The notes beneath the pieces are model-generated. The model saw only the letters and a program-made list of their open reading frames with translations. It did not search any database and was not told where the DNA came from. DNA of 64,000 nucleotides from Polytrichum commune. Taxonomy: Eukaryota > Streptophyta > Polytrichopsida > Polytrichales > Polytrichaceae. Made by a program: the position numbers and the translations under genes. Location: assembly GCA_950295325.1 (NCBI GenBank), contig OX485808.1:36476527-36540526 (forward strand), written 5' to 3'. Of this stretch, positions 22,801 to 34,280 are shown piece after piece (position 1 is the stretch's first letter; the number at the start of each line of letters is the position of its first letter).

Positions 22801-24239
22801 TTTTAAAGTAATTGAAGGTACTACAAGATATGCGTAATTAAAAAATTTACCAAATCAAATGGGTCATTTAATTGTTTATCACCAAGATAACACCCCTCAA
22901 ACAATTATACCCTTGCCACACATGGTTCCTGGAAGTCACACTAAGTGTCAGCCTCAGGGGTGCTTGCGACAATGCGTCTAAAGTATGTGGGTGTTACTCA
23001 GTTTGCTTTTCATGTTCTCCAACTTTTTCCAATGAGAGTTACTAGAAAAAAAAACTTTGTCACAATAACAAATCATTGATATAGCTTCAACAAAAATCAG
23101 ATTGAAATTAGACCTCACCTTAATACAGTTATGATCATCGGAAGTGCATGTTTGTTGATTCTTTAACTAAATATGTGGTGAGATCCTTGCAATTGTGTTC
23201 ATAGTGAGTAAGGAAAAGTTAATAAAATTCAAAGACTTGACCTCTTAATATCCTCCTAAACATGCATCTTTTATGGTGTTTGTTCTTTGGTCTTCACCAA
23301 ACTGTACACCCATCAAATATAGGGGTCCAATTATTAAGAAAAATAATCAAATAACACCCGCACTGTACCTTAAGTCCTAACTCATAAGGGTTCCCTCCAT
23401 ATTATAATACAAATGTTCAATTTTATGCTCTATTCCATTATATTTGCCTATTTCTCTTATAGTAAGACGTTAATACATACTACACTAAATAGTCTTACTA
23501 ATGTGGATATTGAATTAATGTGGAAATAATTAACGTGGGTTGCTCTAATTGTCTAAGCATGGTGGAAATAACGTAGGTCCAAGATATTAGGTCTTCCCAT
23601 GATTCTTCATGAAGACTTCCAACCACAAGGATAGAGTGTCATGGCAATAGTTCTAAGACCAAAAATATAGCATTAAATAAAATAGTCACCCTTATCAATT
23701 TCTAAAATCAACTAACATGGTCCACATTGATTTTAAATTGAAGATTTGATGCCCATTTGATGTCAGCTGAAAAGCTATGTGGGGCCCATTAATTTAAACC
23801 AAAGATATGGTGTGGGTTGAAATTCAACATGGCCCACTTTGAGTGCATTACGAGTATTAATGTGGGTTCTGGAGAATTATTGTGGACCACAGTAATAGGA
23901 CTACTCAATGTAGGTCCTCCCTAGTTCCAACTCTAACTTTAAACAAACCCCTACATATTGATTGTTATAAAATGTATACTTACTTATATATAATAATGAT
24001 TCTAACTCCTTAGTCTCCAAGATGGCCAATCCGAGTTTTTTTATGCAGAAATAGGTGTACTTGAGCTACATATTTTCATGTTGAGCTAGTTGTGTATGAT
24101 CCTATAATCTAAAACAATTCATCATTTATGTGGACTTCTTGAATCGCCTGAATACATATTGTGATTGAGCATTTATGTTCAAACAAAAAATAAGGGTTTT
24201 CTTCAAAGCTTGTATTTAAGCAAATATGGACACATTCAT
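19831..24239. other. 4.4 kb without recognisable genes
   Basis: Both strands hold only short chance reading frames. A TATAAAA box with a CT-rich downstream segment occurs at about 21510, with nothing recognisable after it. A C-run/A-run lies at 22319-22331. No terminal repeats were found. Likely old, diverged repeats. Confidence 0.55.
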
Positions 24240-25250
24240 AAAACCTTGATACTTTGGTTGCCTTAATTATATGGGCGGATCCATCAACACACTTTTACTA
24301 TACTTGATTTTGTGGGAGATGTATGAATCCACTATAATTATATGAATGCAATGCTATCAAAATATGATAGGAAATACCAAATATTTATTTTTTGATGTTA
24401 AATGGGTGCAAGCATATTAAAGTTGACAATTATTGATCCTTGCAAAGGTTTAAGTGAAAGTGATTCAAAATTATATTCTAGCTTTGACTTTTGTGAAAAA
24501 TGTCATAAAGTTATTTTAAAAGCTCATTGTTTACAAAACCAAGTAATATATGTTGTCGAAAGTAATTAAAAAAATACACATATTTTGGAATACAATGCAA
24601 GTGGTGTGCAAGTAGGTGATGTTGAACAAGTCATTGTCTAATATATATACAAATTATGATAAAATTACATAAAATAGATTTTATCTATACTTTACGATGC
24701 CTTTAAGTTTAAAATAAATCAAAAAAATATGGAAAAAAAACTCCAAGTTCAACATAGTTAAGGTTATGAAATTTACATCCAAACCCAAATTTAGCCATTT
24801 GCTTTTGAGCATTACTTTTAATGATAAGTTCAGAAGTTGGACTTAGTCCAATTTTACTTAAACAGCGGCTTCAACTCATAACTCTTTTTCAACTCATAGC
24901 ATCTTCTTGAACTCTTAATTTCAAAATCAGGCTATAAAAGGTTTTCCACATTAACTTTTCTGGTCAACTACAACAATGAAAAATTGGGAACTTGAGGTGA
25001 TTTGCACTTCATAGGTGTTGGAAACTCGAGTCTAATACTCACGTGATTCATGCGTTGTAAGTGTGGGAGAGGTGGCCCTCAATTCGGTCTTCCAAAACCA
25101 GTTGCGTCAAACATCATAATATACCTTATGATGTTGAATGGAAAACATAGTTTTCTTTTTCCAGTAAAATAGTCAATACTAAACAATGTGATTGTAGGAA
25201 CAGTATTCCCTTATTGCCAGTGCAACTTACAGACAGAAACGTGTGCAGAC
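24240..25250 (+). repeat. Repeat S, uninterrupted copy
   Basis: This matches two separated blocks further on, 27204-27495 and 31138-32120, in the same order and strand. Shared landmarks are GATGTTAAATGGGTGCAA, CAAGTGGTGTGCAAGTAGGT and CGATTCATGCGTTGTAAGTG-like text. No protein is recognised. Confidence 0.75.
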
Positions 25251-25257
25251 AGTGGGA

Positions 25258-25622
25258 GGCAATTTCTAGGTGTTGGTGGTAACCCTAACCTCTACACTCG
25301 GCCTACATATATACCGTAATGCAAATGTGGAGCAGGAGACCTGCACTTGGACCTGGACCCAAGGAAGGCGTAACTGTTGGTAACTGTTGAGCTTCATCTA
25401 ATTTGGCTTGGGATCCGGGTCCCATAATTGAGTTAGAGTGAGTTTTCATGTAGGCTGCGCGTCCACTAGATTCTAGAAAATCATGGGTCGGAGGTGTTCT
25501 CATGTACTTAACCACAAGCCATCATCCATCCATATTTTGGCAATCCGTTAGACTATGGAGGGTTGTGGACATGGGCTGTTAGGTTTCCATGCGCTCGCTA
25601 AAGAGTCTTTAACCTACAAGTT
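25258..25622 (+). repeat. Repeat U, copy 1
   Basis: This copy (GCAAATGTGGAGCAGGAGAC, CTGGACCCAAGGAAGGCGTA and TTGGGATCCGGGTCCCATA) recurs at 39391-39742 with high identity. Weaker partial copies follow at 39850-40370. Non-coding. Confidence 0.75.
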
Positions 25623-27203
25623 TTGATTGAAGGACCGAAGTCCGGTCAAATTATTTTTAGTTTTCAAAGTGTGAATATGAATTACGAAACTATTGTCCAT
25701 CGTTAAAGTTGCAATCGTCCGAGTGAGAGTTTGCGAGTATAATTGAGCAAGCCAACATGTGAATTCGAATTGATAAGAGTAATATGAGATTGGGAGGGAG
25801 TTGGTCAACCTCTGAGAGAAAGAGGAGGATATGGGTCAGAAAGATGAATCAATGACGGAAAAACGAATGAGAGAGGGAAGAATGGAAAGGCATACAAGAT
25901 CAAAGAGTGAATTCGGAAATTAAGATCATTGTCGGAACAAATTGGAGATTGTGTAACTAGTCCTAGGACCAAAATCCTTTTCAAAGTTTCAGTAGCAAAG
26001 GATAGTAGAGAGGAGAGGGTTAACCTTAAAAGATAAAGATATAACTATTAGCGTAGAGAGCCCGTTGAGTTAAAGAGCATCTATAGAATCTTTGGGCAAA
26101 GAAGGTGGTAGGAATGAGAGAAGTGAGAACGGAATTATCTCGGAGCGAAGTCAAATGAACTATAGGCAGGAGTCACCGAAGAGCAATGATCCGAGCGACC
26201 TGGGCACATTGAGGGATAGGGTGTGAGAGTCGAGCCCTAGGTTAAGCCCATAGTTAAGTGCAACCATTGAAGTCCCTGTGAGAGGGAGGAACCGAGAGGT
26301 CAAGGGTCAATCTAGGAAGGAGTCTATTGACAATGGTTAAGGTTGTGTAAGGCAGTGAGAAATAAAGAAAGAGAAGATAATTGTTAAACTTGAGAAATGC
26401 AGAATGAGAGGGTAAAACGAAAAGAGAAGATAATTGGCACATATAAATCATGACTATAGTAGAAGTAAATACTATAGGCTGGTAGTAGTAAAATTTATCA
26501 AGTTAGTCAATGAGAGAACCCCCAAATCAACTGAAAATGATGAGAAGGTAATTATGATCAGTTGATTAGCGGTGGATTAAGGGAATTAAGATTGATTGAG
26601 TGTCCCAAGTTAGGATGAACTTTGTATTATCAAATAGATTTAGGCGTAAGTTGTCCTAGACTTAATTAGGAGTTTTATATTAATATATAGTCTTGAGATG
26701 AGATCTTTGAGTAAGGATTTGCAAGCTGAGCAAACCAACTATTGTCTTGTGTGTTACCTTGGTTGTTGTTGTTGTTGTTGTTACATGTTGTGCATGGCAA
26801 TCCAGACTATAGCTTGATCCTAATAATTATTGTTAGTTGCATAAATTATGAGTAATGATTAAACCTTGGAATTAAGGATTAATTTTTTTTTGTCTTGCAT
26901 TGGAATTAACATTGACCAAGTAATGAAGGAATCGTCGTGATTTGAAGATGCATTGGCCAATGGTTACCAAAGATAATTATGATATTTAAAGACTATTGTT
27001 CTCAAAAGACTATTGTTCTACAATCTCATGACAAGATGGAAACTTACAATGACTGACACACATACCCTACTAGATGAGAAACAATGAGAGGAAACCTATA
27101 AAGAAAGGAGAGTTAAAGATGATTGAATAATGTTTTAGAGTGAAGATAACAACCCTAATGTTTGATTGATGCACTATAATGTGACAATTGCCTATAATAG
27201 ACA
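25623..27203. other. 1.6 kb without recognisable genes; GTT microsatellite
   Basis: Purine-rich, with repeated GAGAG motifs at 25790-26420, and no coding similarity. A (GTT)n run lies at about 26762-26782. No structured element found. Confidence 0.5.
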
Positions 27204-27495
27204 CTAGTAAAGCCTTCCTTGAGAGTTTGTACCCTGGGTTTTGGCTAAATTAGTTATAGTAAAAACCTTATTACAAAGATGTATGGATCCTCTATAATTA
27301 TTTGAATGCAACGCTATCAAATATGATGGGAATCTTTTTTTAATGTTAAATGGGTGCAAACATATTAAAGTAGAAAACCTTGATCCTTGCATAGGTTAAA
27401 TTGAAAGTGATCCAAAACTATATACTAACTTTGAATTTTATGAAAAATACCACAAGTGTTTTTTAAAAACTCATTTTTTACAAAACCAAGCAACT
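27204..27495 (+). repeat. Repeat S, interrupted copy (left block)
   Basis: It aligns with about 24290-24545 of the uninterrupted copy and stops at CAAAACCAAGCAAC. The continuation is found at 31138, so about 3.6 kb have been inserted between. Confidence 0.65.
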
Positions 27496-30400
27496 TTATT
27501 GAAGTCACCTTCAACCCTTAGCCTTAGACGGTGTAACCCGTTGTTGACCAGTTACATGAACAATTTTCCTATCCAAATTAGATTGCTCATAACCTCCAAC
27601 TCTTTGAAGGTGGACATATGCATGTCAATATTGGAACTTAGATTGATGTTGGTAATTTTGATGTGGTGTATTCTTTTCAAGGTAAACTTTCATTTCTCTG
27701 GTTCTACAATTATCTTAGTGCATTCACCTTGGGTAATCCTATAGTTCCTAATCCTTTAAAATCTAGTACTCATGTACCTTTATTAACTTCAAAATGTTCC
27801 TTGTATAATCCTTCAAGAATCCCTAGGGGATAGGTGCCCAAGGCTTATAAGTTCATGTTCCCCTAAATATTAATGTCAAGGTTAAGAGTCTTTGGAGTAG
27901 AATCCGTTCATATTCCCAATGTCTAATGTAATTACTCTTATTCATTTCATGGTTTGAATGGCTTATATTAACATTCATTCAATCATGTTCCAATTGTGCT
28001 TAGTCAAAGTTTCAAGATCTTCACAATTGTAATTTGAGTATTTCCCTATTTGATTATACCAAATCTACCTAGATTGGTATGAAATACTTAATGATGTGAA
28101 ATCTTAGTTTATAAAGATGATGGGCAAGATGATGTATGATTTGGCCTACTTGACGGCCTCTCATGAAGCTCATTCACCTCTATGAGGCCAAACCACCCAC
28201 CCTTATGCGTCGTAGTCCGGGTGAGGGCATGGGGATCACATTCATGTTCACATAACTCCCTCTTCCCAACGTCATTTAAATCCATTACATTTCCCATCAA
28301 CTTTGGCACACCAATTTATTCCATGACATGAGTACAAGCGTTGAAAAATGCTTTTCTCTATTGTCACCCCCTAATCCCACACTCACACACACTTTCCCAC
28401 TTAAAACCTCCTTCCTAACATCGTCACTTTGCACTTGGCAATCTCCTATTTCACTAATAATCTAAATTCCTAGTTTAACCCCTTGCCTATAGCCTAATTA
28501 ACTAATCCACCACCTAATATACTACTAACCCTACCCCCCCCTACCCTAAATCAATCTCAGTCTCGGTATTGGCTCCCTCATTTAATGTTGTTTGGGCTCC
28601 GGGACCAGCCCGTCACTGCCCGTCACCGGACAAGTGTCCTAACTCAAATTCCCAGCCAGCCTCGAAGCTCAGAGCTCCCTTCGAACTCAGATTCTCAGAA
28701 CCCAAGTTCCCAGCTAGACCTCGAAGCAATCTGCAAGCTCCCCACTCCCGGAGCTCAGCTCCAGGACCTCCAAAACCAGAAAAAAGAGTTCGAGTTCGTT
28801 AGCGGCTGCCGCCTCTACTTCCTCGCAGCTGATCCATTCCGAGGATCCCGCATTCTCCCCGCCCTGCAGAGCTGCCACTTACCTACTCCGCACCATGCTA
28901 CAACCTAATTTAAACAGCCCCCGATCCCAATGTAGGCAGCCTCCATGCCCAATTCGGACACTTAAACCAGCCTTAAGCCCCAAGCTCACATCCCCTTACC
29001 TAATAACAAAATTACTAACTACAATTACTTTAATTAAATCTAATTAACACTAACCCTCTCTCAACACACAAATGACGTAAATCACTTGTTAACACAAAAA
29101 CACACTAAACCCAAGGGTTACACTCTTTTTAGTTTTGAAATAGCAATCACAATAAAAAGGGACCAACTCCTAATAACTTTTGAGGTTAACCACACATGTG
29201 GGCACCGTTTTGGGCTCACAACCTCGTATTTCCTATTCTTGAATGATGGCTTCCATCTATTTCAACTTGATTTCATCCGTCATTCTTAAATTACCTTGAT
29301 GTATCAAATCCGATGCTAGTTGAGAAGTACCTTGTCGGTCGACAAGTTAATGCTAAGTAATTTTTTTGGAAATCATTCATTTCATTTCATGAGTTGCTTT
29401 CTTGCAAGGTTTCAACATTTTTGTCCATTTGTTGTGCCCGGCGTAATTTTTCATTTGTTTTATGTTCTAATTCTTCAGTTTGTGTGACATCTCCAAGTAC
29501 TCTTGTTGGTATTTCTACCTTCTAGTTCTTGGGTTCATATTTCCAAGAACTTTAGTAATCCTTTTTGTTTGGTTTCCCTATCTTCTACTTAATTTGACCT
29601 ATCGGTTGCTTTTGATTTCTCAAATTTCCAAGTAGTTTGTTGTCCCCTTTCTTTTTGGGAAATTTGATTGGTAATTTTTTTTTTGGTTTGGTTTCCCTTG
29701 AGTTCTCTAATTTTGAGCTTCGGTAACCTTTGTGTAATTTCTCAAGTTTTACCGAGTTCCAAACCTTTTTGGATTCAAGAAGTTTCCTTTATTCATATTT
29801 CGAATAGCTTCTTTATTATTTTCTAAGTCTTAAGTTGTTGCTTGATCTTCAACAATTTTGAGTCCAAGTTTAATTATGGTTTACGAATCCTTTGGTTTCC
29901 CAAAAGTTTCTCTTTGGCCTCTAAGGAATCCGAAAGCTCTTCAACGTCCTCCGGGCTTCAAAAGTCCTTTAGGTCTTGTAGTCGTCCCACTCAAGTACAT
30001 CCTTCAAAGCCTCGGATTTTTCATTAAGTCCCTTAGACTCCGAGGTTCTTGACTTGCATTCAATTTCCTCAAATCCCTTAGTCTCCCAAGGGTCTTGAAG
30101 CCGGCCGAGTCTAAGTTTTCTAAGTTTTACGAGTCCTTTGGTTTTCCAAAGGTTTCACGTTTGGCCTCAAAGGTATCCGAAAGCTCTTCAAGAGTTTTTT
30201 CAACGTCCTCCAGCCTTCAAAAGTCTTCAAGTAAGCTTTCAAAAAGTCTTTGAGAAAACGCTCCCGATAAATCTTCACAACGCTCACGTAGAATTGCTCG
30301 TGGTTGAATGAGGTGCCTTAGGGGCCTTAAGTGCCCTCGTATGTAGGGTTCAAAATCTAGGAAATTCTTGCTAGGGCGGTTACACTACCTACCCCTATTA

Positions 30401-31137
30401 CCCAATGTTTCAATTGCCTAATTTTTAGCCTTATATGTTCTTATCTTCTAATTTTGTCATTGTATATCCATTTTTAGCAATAAGTACGTGCCTAATTTCA
30501 ATGTTTTTGTGAGGAACATATGCTTCATTTCACCCATATGCCTAGATGTGCCATGGTCCAAAGTTAAGTATTTTAAGATATTTTCCATTGCATTCATTGA
30601 AAATAAGTTAATCTGGTTATGATCATCCCGAAGGATGGTCATTCTTCTTGACTATCTATTCATCCACTAGTTTTTCATCTAATGTTAATTCTATTAATCT
30701 ATCCCAAGCACGGCTTCTTGCTACTCTTTTACCCTAAGATTTTGCGTTTGGTCTTAGAGCCCGCAGCTCCCGTCCTAGGCTCCCAGTCGGTTCTCGAGGC
30801 TTGATGGTCCGTTCTCAGGGCTAACTAGTCCGCTTCCCGTTTCATCCCCGCTGGCTACTCCCTAGTCGGTTTGTGATACTTGTTGGTTCCCCGGTCCGTT
30901 CCTGAGGCATACTGGCCCGTTCTTGGGGCTTGATGGCATGTTCCCCATTGCGTTCCTGTTGGCTTCACGTTCCCAGTCTTGCGGCTTTGTTCCCGGCCAC
31001 GTTCCCACGGCTTCACTCCCATTCCTGCCACTTCCACCCCTAAGGCTACCATCCCCAAGGCCCTACTCATTTCGCAACTTCTCCTCCAACTTCACAATTC
31101 CTCTTTCATGCTGTTCACTTGGCTTGAGGGTCTACAA
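27496..31137. mobile_element. 3.6-kb insertion of unknown class splitting repeat S
   Basis: The borders come from comparison with the intact copy at 24240-25250. The insert includes repeat V (28100-29230), also seen at 58300-59870. Inside, 29880-29970 is duplicated at 30130-30230 (CTTTGG...CCGAAAGCTCTTCAA). A stretch at 30750-31060 has loose CGTTC/TTCCC-rich repetition. No target duplication, LTR or transposase is clear. A decayed LTR element or several nested insertions would fit. Confidence 0.45.
28100..29230 (+). repeat. Repeat V, copy 1
   Basis: Blocks shared with 58300-59870 in the same order are GAGGCCAAACCAC / CGTAGTCCGGGTGA, GCGTTGAAAAATGCTTTTCTC-like text, CTCAGTCTCGGT, and CACATGTGGGCACCGTTTTG near the end. 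The conserved end block could be an LTR leader or border; this is undetermined. Confidence 0.6.
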
Positions 31138-32120
31138 ATGTATGTTGTCAAAATCAATTAAAAAAGTACACATACTTTGGATCACAATGCAAGTGGTGTG
31201 CAAGTAGGTGACGTTGAACAAGTCATTGTTTAATATCTATATAAACTATGATAAAGTTACATTAAATGAATAGTTTTATATTTTATATGCTGTCATCAAG
31301 TTTATAAAGAATTCAACAAACATGAAACAATATTCCAAGCTTAACATATTTAAGGTCATAAAATTTACATCCAAACCCAAATTTAGTCATTTGCTTTTGA
31401 GCATTACTTTTGATGATAAGTTTTGAAAATCTCATCTTGATATTTTGTGTTTCAGTACTTAACAAAAGAATAGAGGACACCATGAAAAACACTCCAACTT
31501 ATACAACATTTTGCTAGGATTTTTAGACATTTGACCAAAATAGTTATGGTTGTAGTATACCAACGCACTATTTTGGTCCACTTTACCATGCTTGCACCAA
31601 AACTTATATCACTGAATGTTAAGTAATGAGAAATAGAACTAATTCAATTGATATACTATTATAATGATAAACTTTGAATATTATATCAATGGATCCTACT
31701 ATAAAATCCAACACGTTGTAATTTAAACTTGAACTTAGTCTGATTTTACTTAAATAGTGGCTTCAACTCATAGCATCTTCTTCAACTCTTAAATCAAGAT
31801 CAGGCTATAAGAGGTTTTCCACATTAATTTTTTTGGTCAACTATAACAACAAAAACTGGGAACTTGAGGTGATTTGCACTTCATAGGTGTTGGAGTCTGG
31901 AGTCTAATACTCACGTGATTCATGCGTTGTAAGTGTGGGAGAGTTGGCCCTGAATTCGGTCTTCCAAAACCAGTTGCGTCAAACATCACCATTTACTTCA
32001 AGATGTTAAATGAAAACCATGGTTTCTATCACAGTAAAATAGTCAATCCTAACCAATGTGATTGTAGGAACAATATTTTCTTATTGCCGGTGCAACTTAC
32101 AAACAGAAACTTGTGCAGAC
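31138..32120 (+). repeat. Repeat S, interrupted copy (right block)
   Basis: It resumes the alignment with about 24550-25245 (TATGTTGTC, CAAGTGGTGTGCAAGTAGGT, GACTCACGTGATTCATGC-like text) and diverges after GTGCAGACAGTGGG. An extra approximately 200 bp at 31480-31700 is absent from the other copy. Non-coding. Confidence 0.65.
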
Positions 32121-32401
32121 AGTGGGTGCAGGTAAACGTGTGCCAGAGTCCGGGAAGTTCTGGGAGGCAACCGGTAGATTTCCTGCAAATTTTCATTCAT
32201 CCCGGTTTTTTTTAAATTTGCCCGGAAGTGGCAGTGAGGTGGTAAGAGTAGTCGGAAAATTTCCCAGAATTTCAATTTCTTTCGGTGGCATTGCCTCCAT
32301 TGGCCAATTTCAATTGGCAAATTTCCTACACTAAGAAAATATAGCCGGTTTTTTTTTTTTTTCATGTATTCTTTGATTTTTTTGTACTTCTAAAGTATTG
32401 T
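32121..32401. other. Short non-coding stretch before the G-run element
   Basis: It contains CCGG-rich text and a T-run at about 32350; no gene is seen. The last 8 bases (AGTATTGT) are the target duplicate of the next element. Confidence 0.5.
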
Positions 32402-34007
32402 CACGGGGGGGTCACACCCCCTTACATTTTGTAACCACGTGCGATAATGGGGTATTTAATGGGGGGGTATTTATGCACCTCTCGGTATTTTTTCCCTCCC
32501 TATTTGTAGATATAAAGTTGCTTTGACATATTTTTAAGCACCCTATGTTTATTTGTAATTTTTTAGAGAGACCAATTTTTGGCATCATATTTTTTTTATA
32601 AATCGTACAAGTACCAAATAGTGAATGGAATACTATAGCATTGCAAAATCAACTATGTGAGCAACAAATGTTCCACACCATCCATTTTATCATTTAATCG
32701 GTTTCAATTAGTTATACCAATGCTAAAGCATTCAAAATGCCATTCAAAACACAACCAATAACACTTGGAGTTTAGTTAAAAGATTACCAATGAACATGAA
32801 GATAACAAAATGTACAAGCCAACATAGACAAGTTGTAAACACGGATAGAACAAAACAAGAATTATAATCAATTGTCATTAGACATGAAATTTGCATAATT
32901 ATCTACTTCAAAACAAAAAATTGCATTCAATTGAAAAAACCAAATACAAAAATTGAAAACATTTACTTTAATTGTGTTCACAAACACATTCAACCTTGTA
33001 CCAAATATTTACAATGTGAAGGGTTGGGATATAACTATGCACCCTCCAATACATGTCAATGTACATATCGATATCCTCTACAATGTCATGATAAGACAAA
33101 ATGTTTTGGAGAGGTTTAACACCAATGATGACAAATAACTAAAACTAATTGTTGGCATGAGGCGGGCAACCTTCGAAGTCTCCAACCACTCCATCACATA
33201 TCCTCCAAGGCAAAGCGCAATCCTCCGAGTCTACCATGGTGAGGTGCCAAATGTTGTAGCGCATCATCGATCATCTACAAAAGGTTGTTGTAGCAAAAAG
33301 GCAATGAATAGAATGTTGGCATATTAGACACTACTAGCAAGACAAGTAAAACTAATAACAAAAATTTATGAAGAATGAACTACATTCCAATCTTAATTCT
33401 CATAATTTCATGGCTTGAAAACTAGGTTTTTTGAGTTAGAGAATTGAACATGCTCATTCAAAAATGTGAATGCTATGGAGCAACGAAGAAAGCTCCAAAA
33501 AATGAGTCTTACCTACCGCCTTTGTGCCACGCTTCACTGCTTCACCCCTTCACGCTTCACCAACGCAAGACCTCCTACCCAAACGCTTCACCGCCTTCAC
33601 GCCACTATGCTTGTTCAAACCCTAAGCCAACCCAAGGGCCGTTGAGAAGTCACAATGTTCTTTCCCCCAAAAAAATCCACAACATTTTTCCCTCCATACT
33701 AACTTTTCATTCAAATTTGGACAGAATTTACACAATTCTTCATCTAAGTAGTCAAACCCATAATTATTCTATTGATTCTACTACACACATTTGGGGGGAT
33801 CCAATATCTATAATCCTATTTTTTTTCTACTGATTACTAAAATGGAGGAATTATTCACCGCCCTATTTTATATATAATCATGTATGGGACATATTTCCAA
33901 AGCTATGGTAGATCTAACGAAGTTATAAATTTTACCCTCAACGTATTTAATTTACCCTATTTTTTATCTCACGTGGTTTCTAAAATTCCGATAGTCACCC
34001 CCCCGTG
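32402..34007. mobile_element. G-run TIR element, 1.6 kb, 8-bp target duplication
   Basis: The ends are inverted: CACGGGGGGGTCAC left, CACGGGGGGGTGAC right (minus strand). AGTATTGT directly flanks both sides (32394-32401, 34008-34015). Subterminal ACCACGTG-GATAA motifs also match between the ends, as does a second G-run about 60 bp in. A shorter relative is at 48374-48708. The interior codes for nothing recognisable. An 8-bp duplication suits hAT (or MULE); the CACGGG start is odd for both. Confidence 0.75.
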
Positions 34008-34027
34008 AGTATTGTTTTGTTCCATAT

Positions 34028-34076
34028 CTTTGTCAGGATTTGAACCTGGCTTTGCCCCTACCAAATTAGGGCCAGA
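34028..34076 (-). other. tRNA-like 3' half (B box)
   Basis: The minus strand reads GGGGCAAAGCCAGGTTCAAATCC, here as GGGGCAAAGCCA followed by the B box GGTTCAAATCC, like a tRNA T-arm. A convincing A box or acceptor stem is lacking. A SINE head or tRNA relic is possible. Confidence 0.25.
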
Positions 34077-34080
34077 GATT

Positions 34081-34138
34081 CAGCCTCCCAAAAATGCACA
34101 AACCTAGAATAAGATTCATGCATTTTTGGGAAGCTGGT
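34081..34138. repeat. Short hairpin
   Basis: CAGCCTCCCAAAAATGCA pairs with TGCATTTTTGGGAAGCTG (one mismatch) across a loop of about 20 bases. It lies 140 bp from the 3' end of the hAT gene and could be a terminator-like or terminal structure. Confidence 0.55.
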
Positions 34139-34280
34139 TAGTACGACATGCCCACACATATGCAAAAATCAAAGCATGTGTTAAAAAACATAGAGGAAAG
34201 AACATACAATCCACCACTAATAACAATCAAAACATGTGGGAAGAGAATGGAAAGCATAAGATGCAACCAAATGCAAGGTA

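Noticed and set aside
28569-28908. Pro/Ser-rich frames at 28.6-28.9 kb
   Set aside because: Low-complexity translation of repeat V; no domain, and not conserved as a frame in the second V copy.
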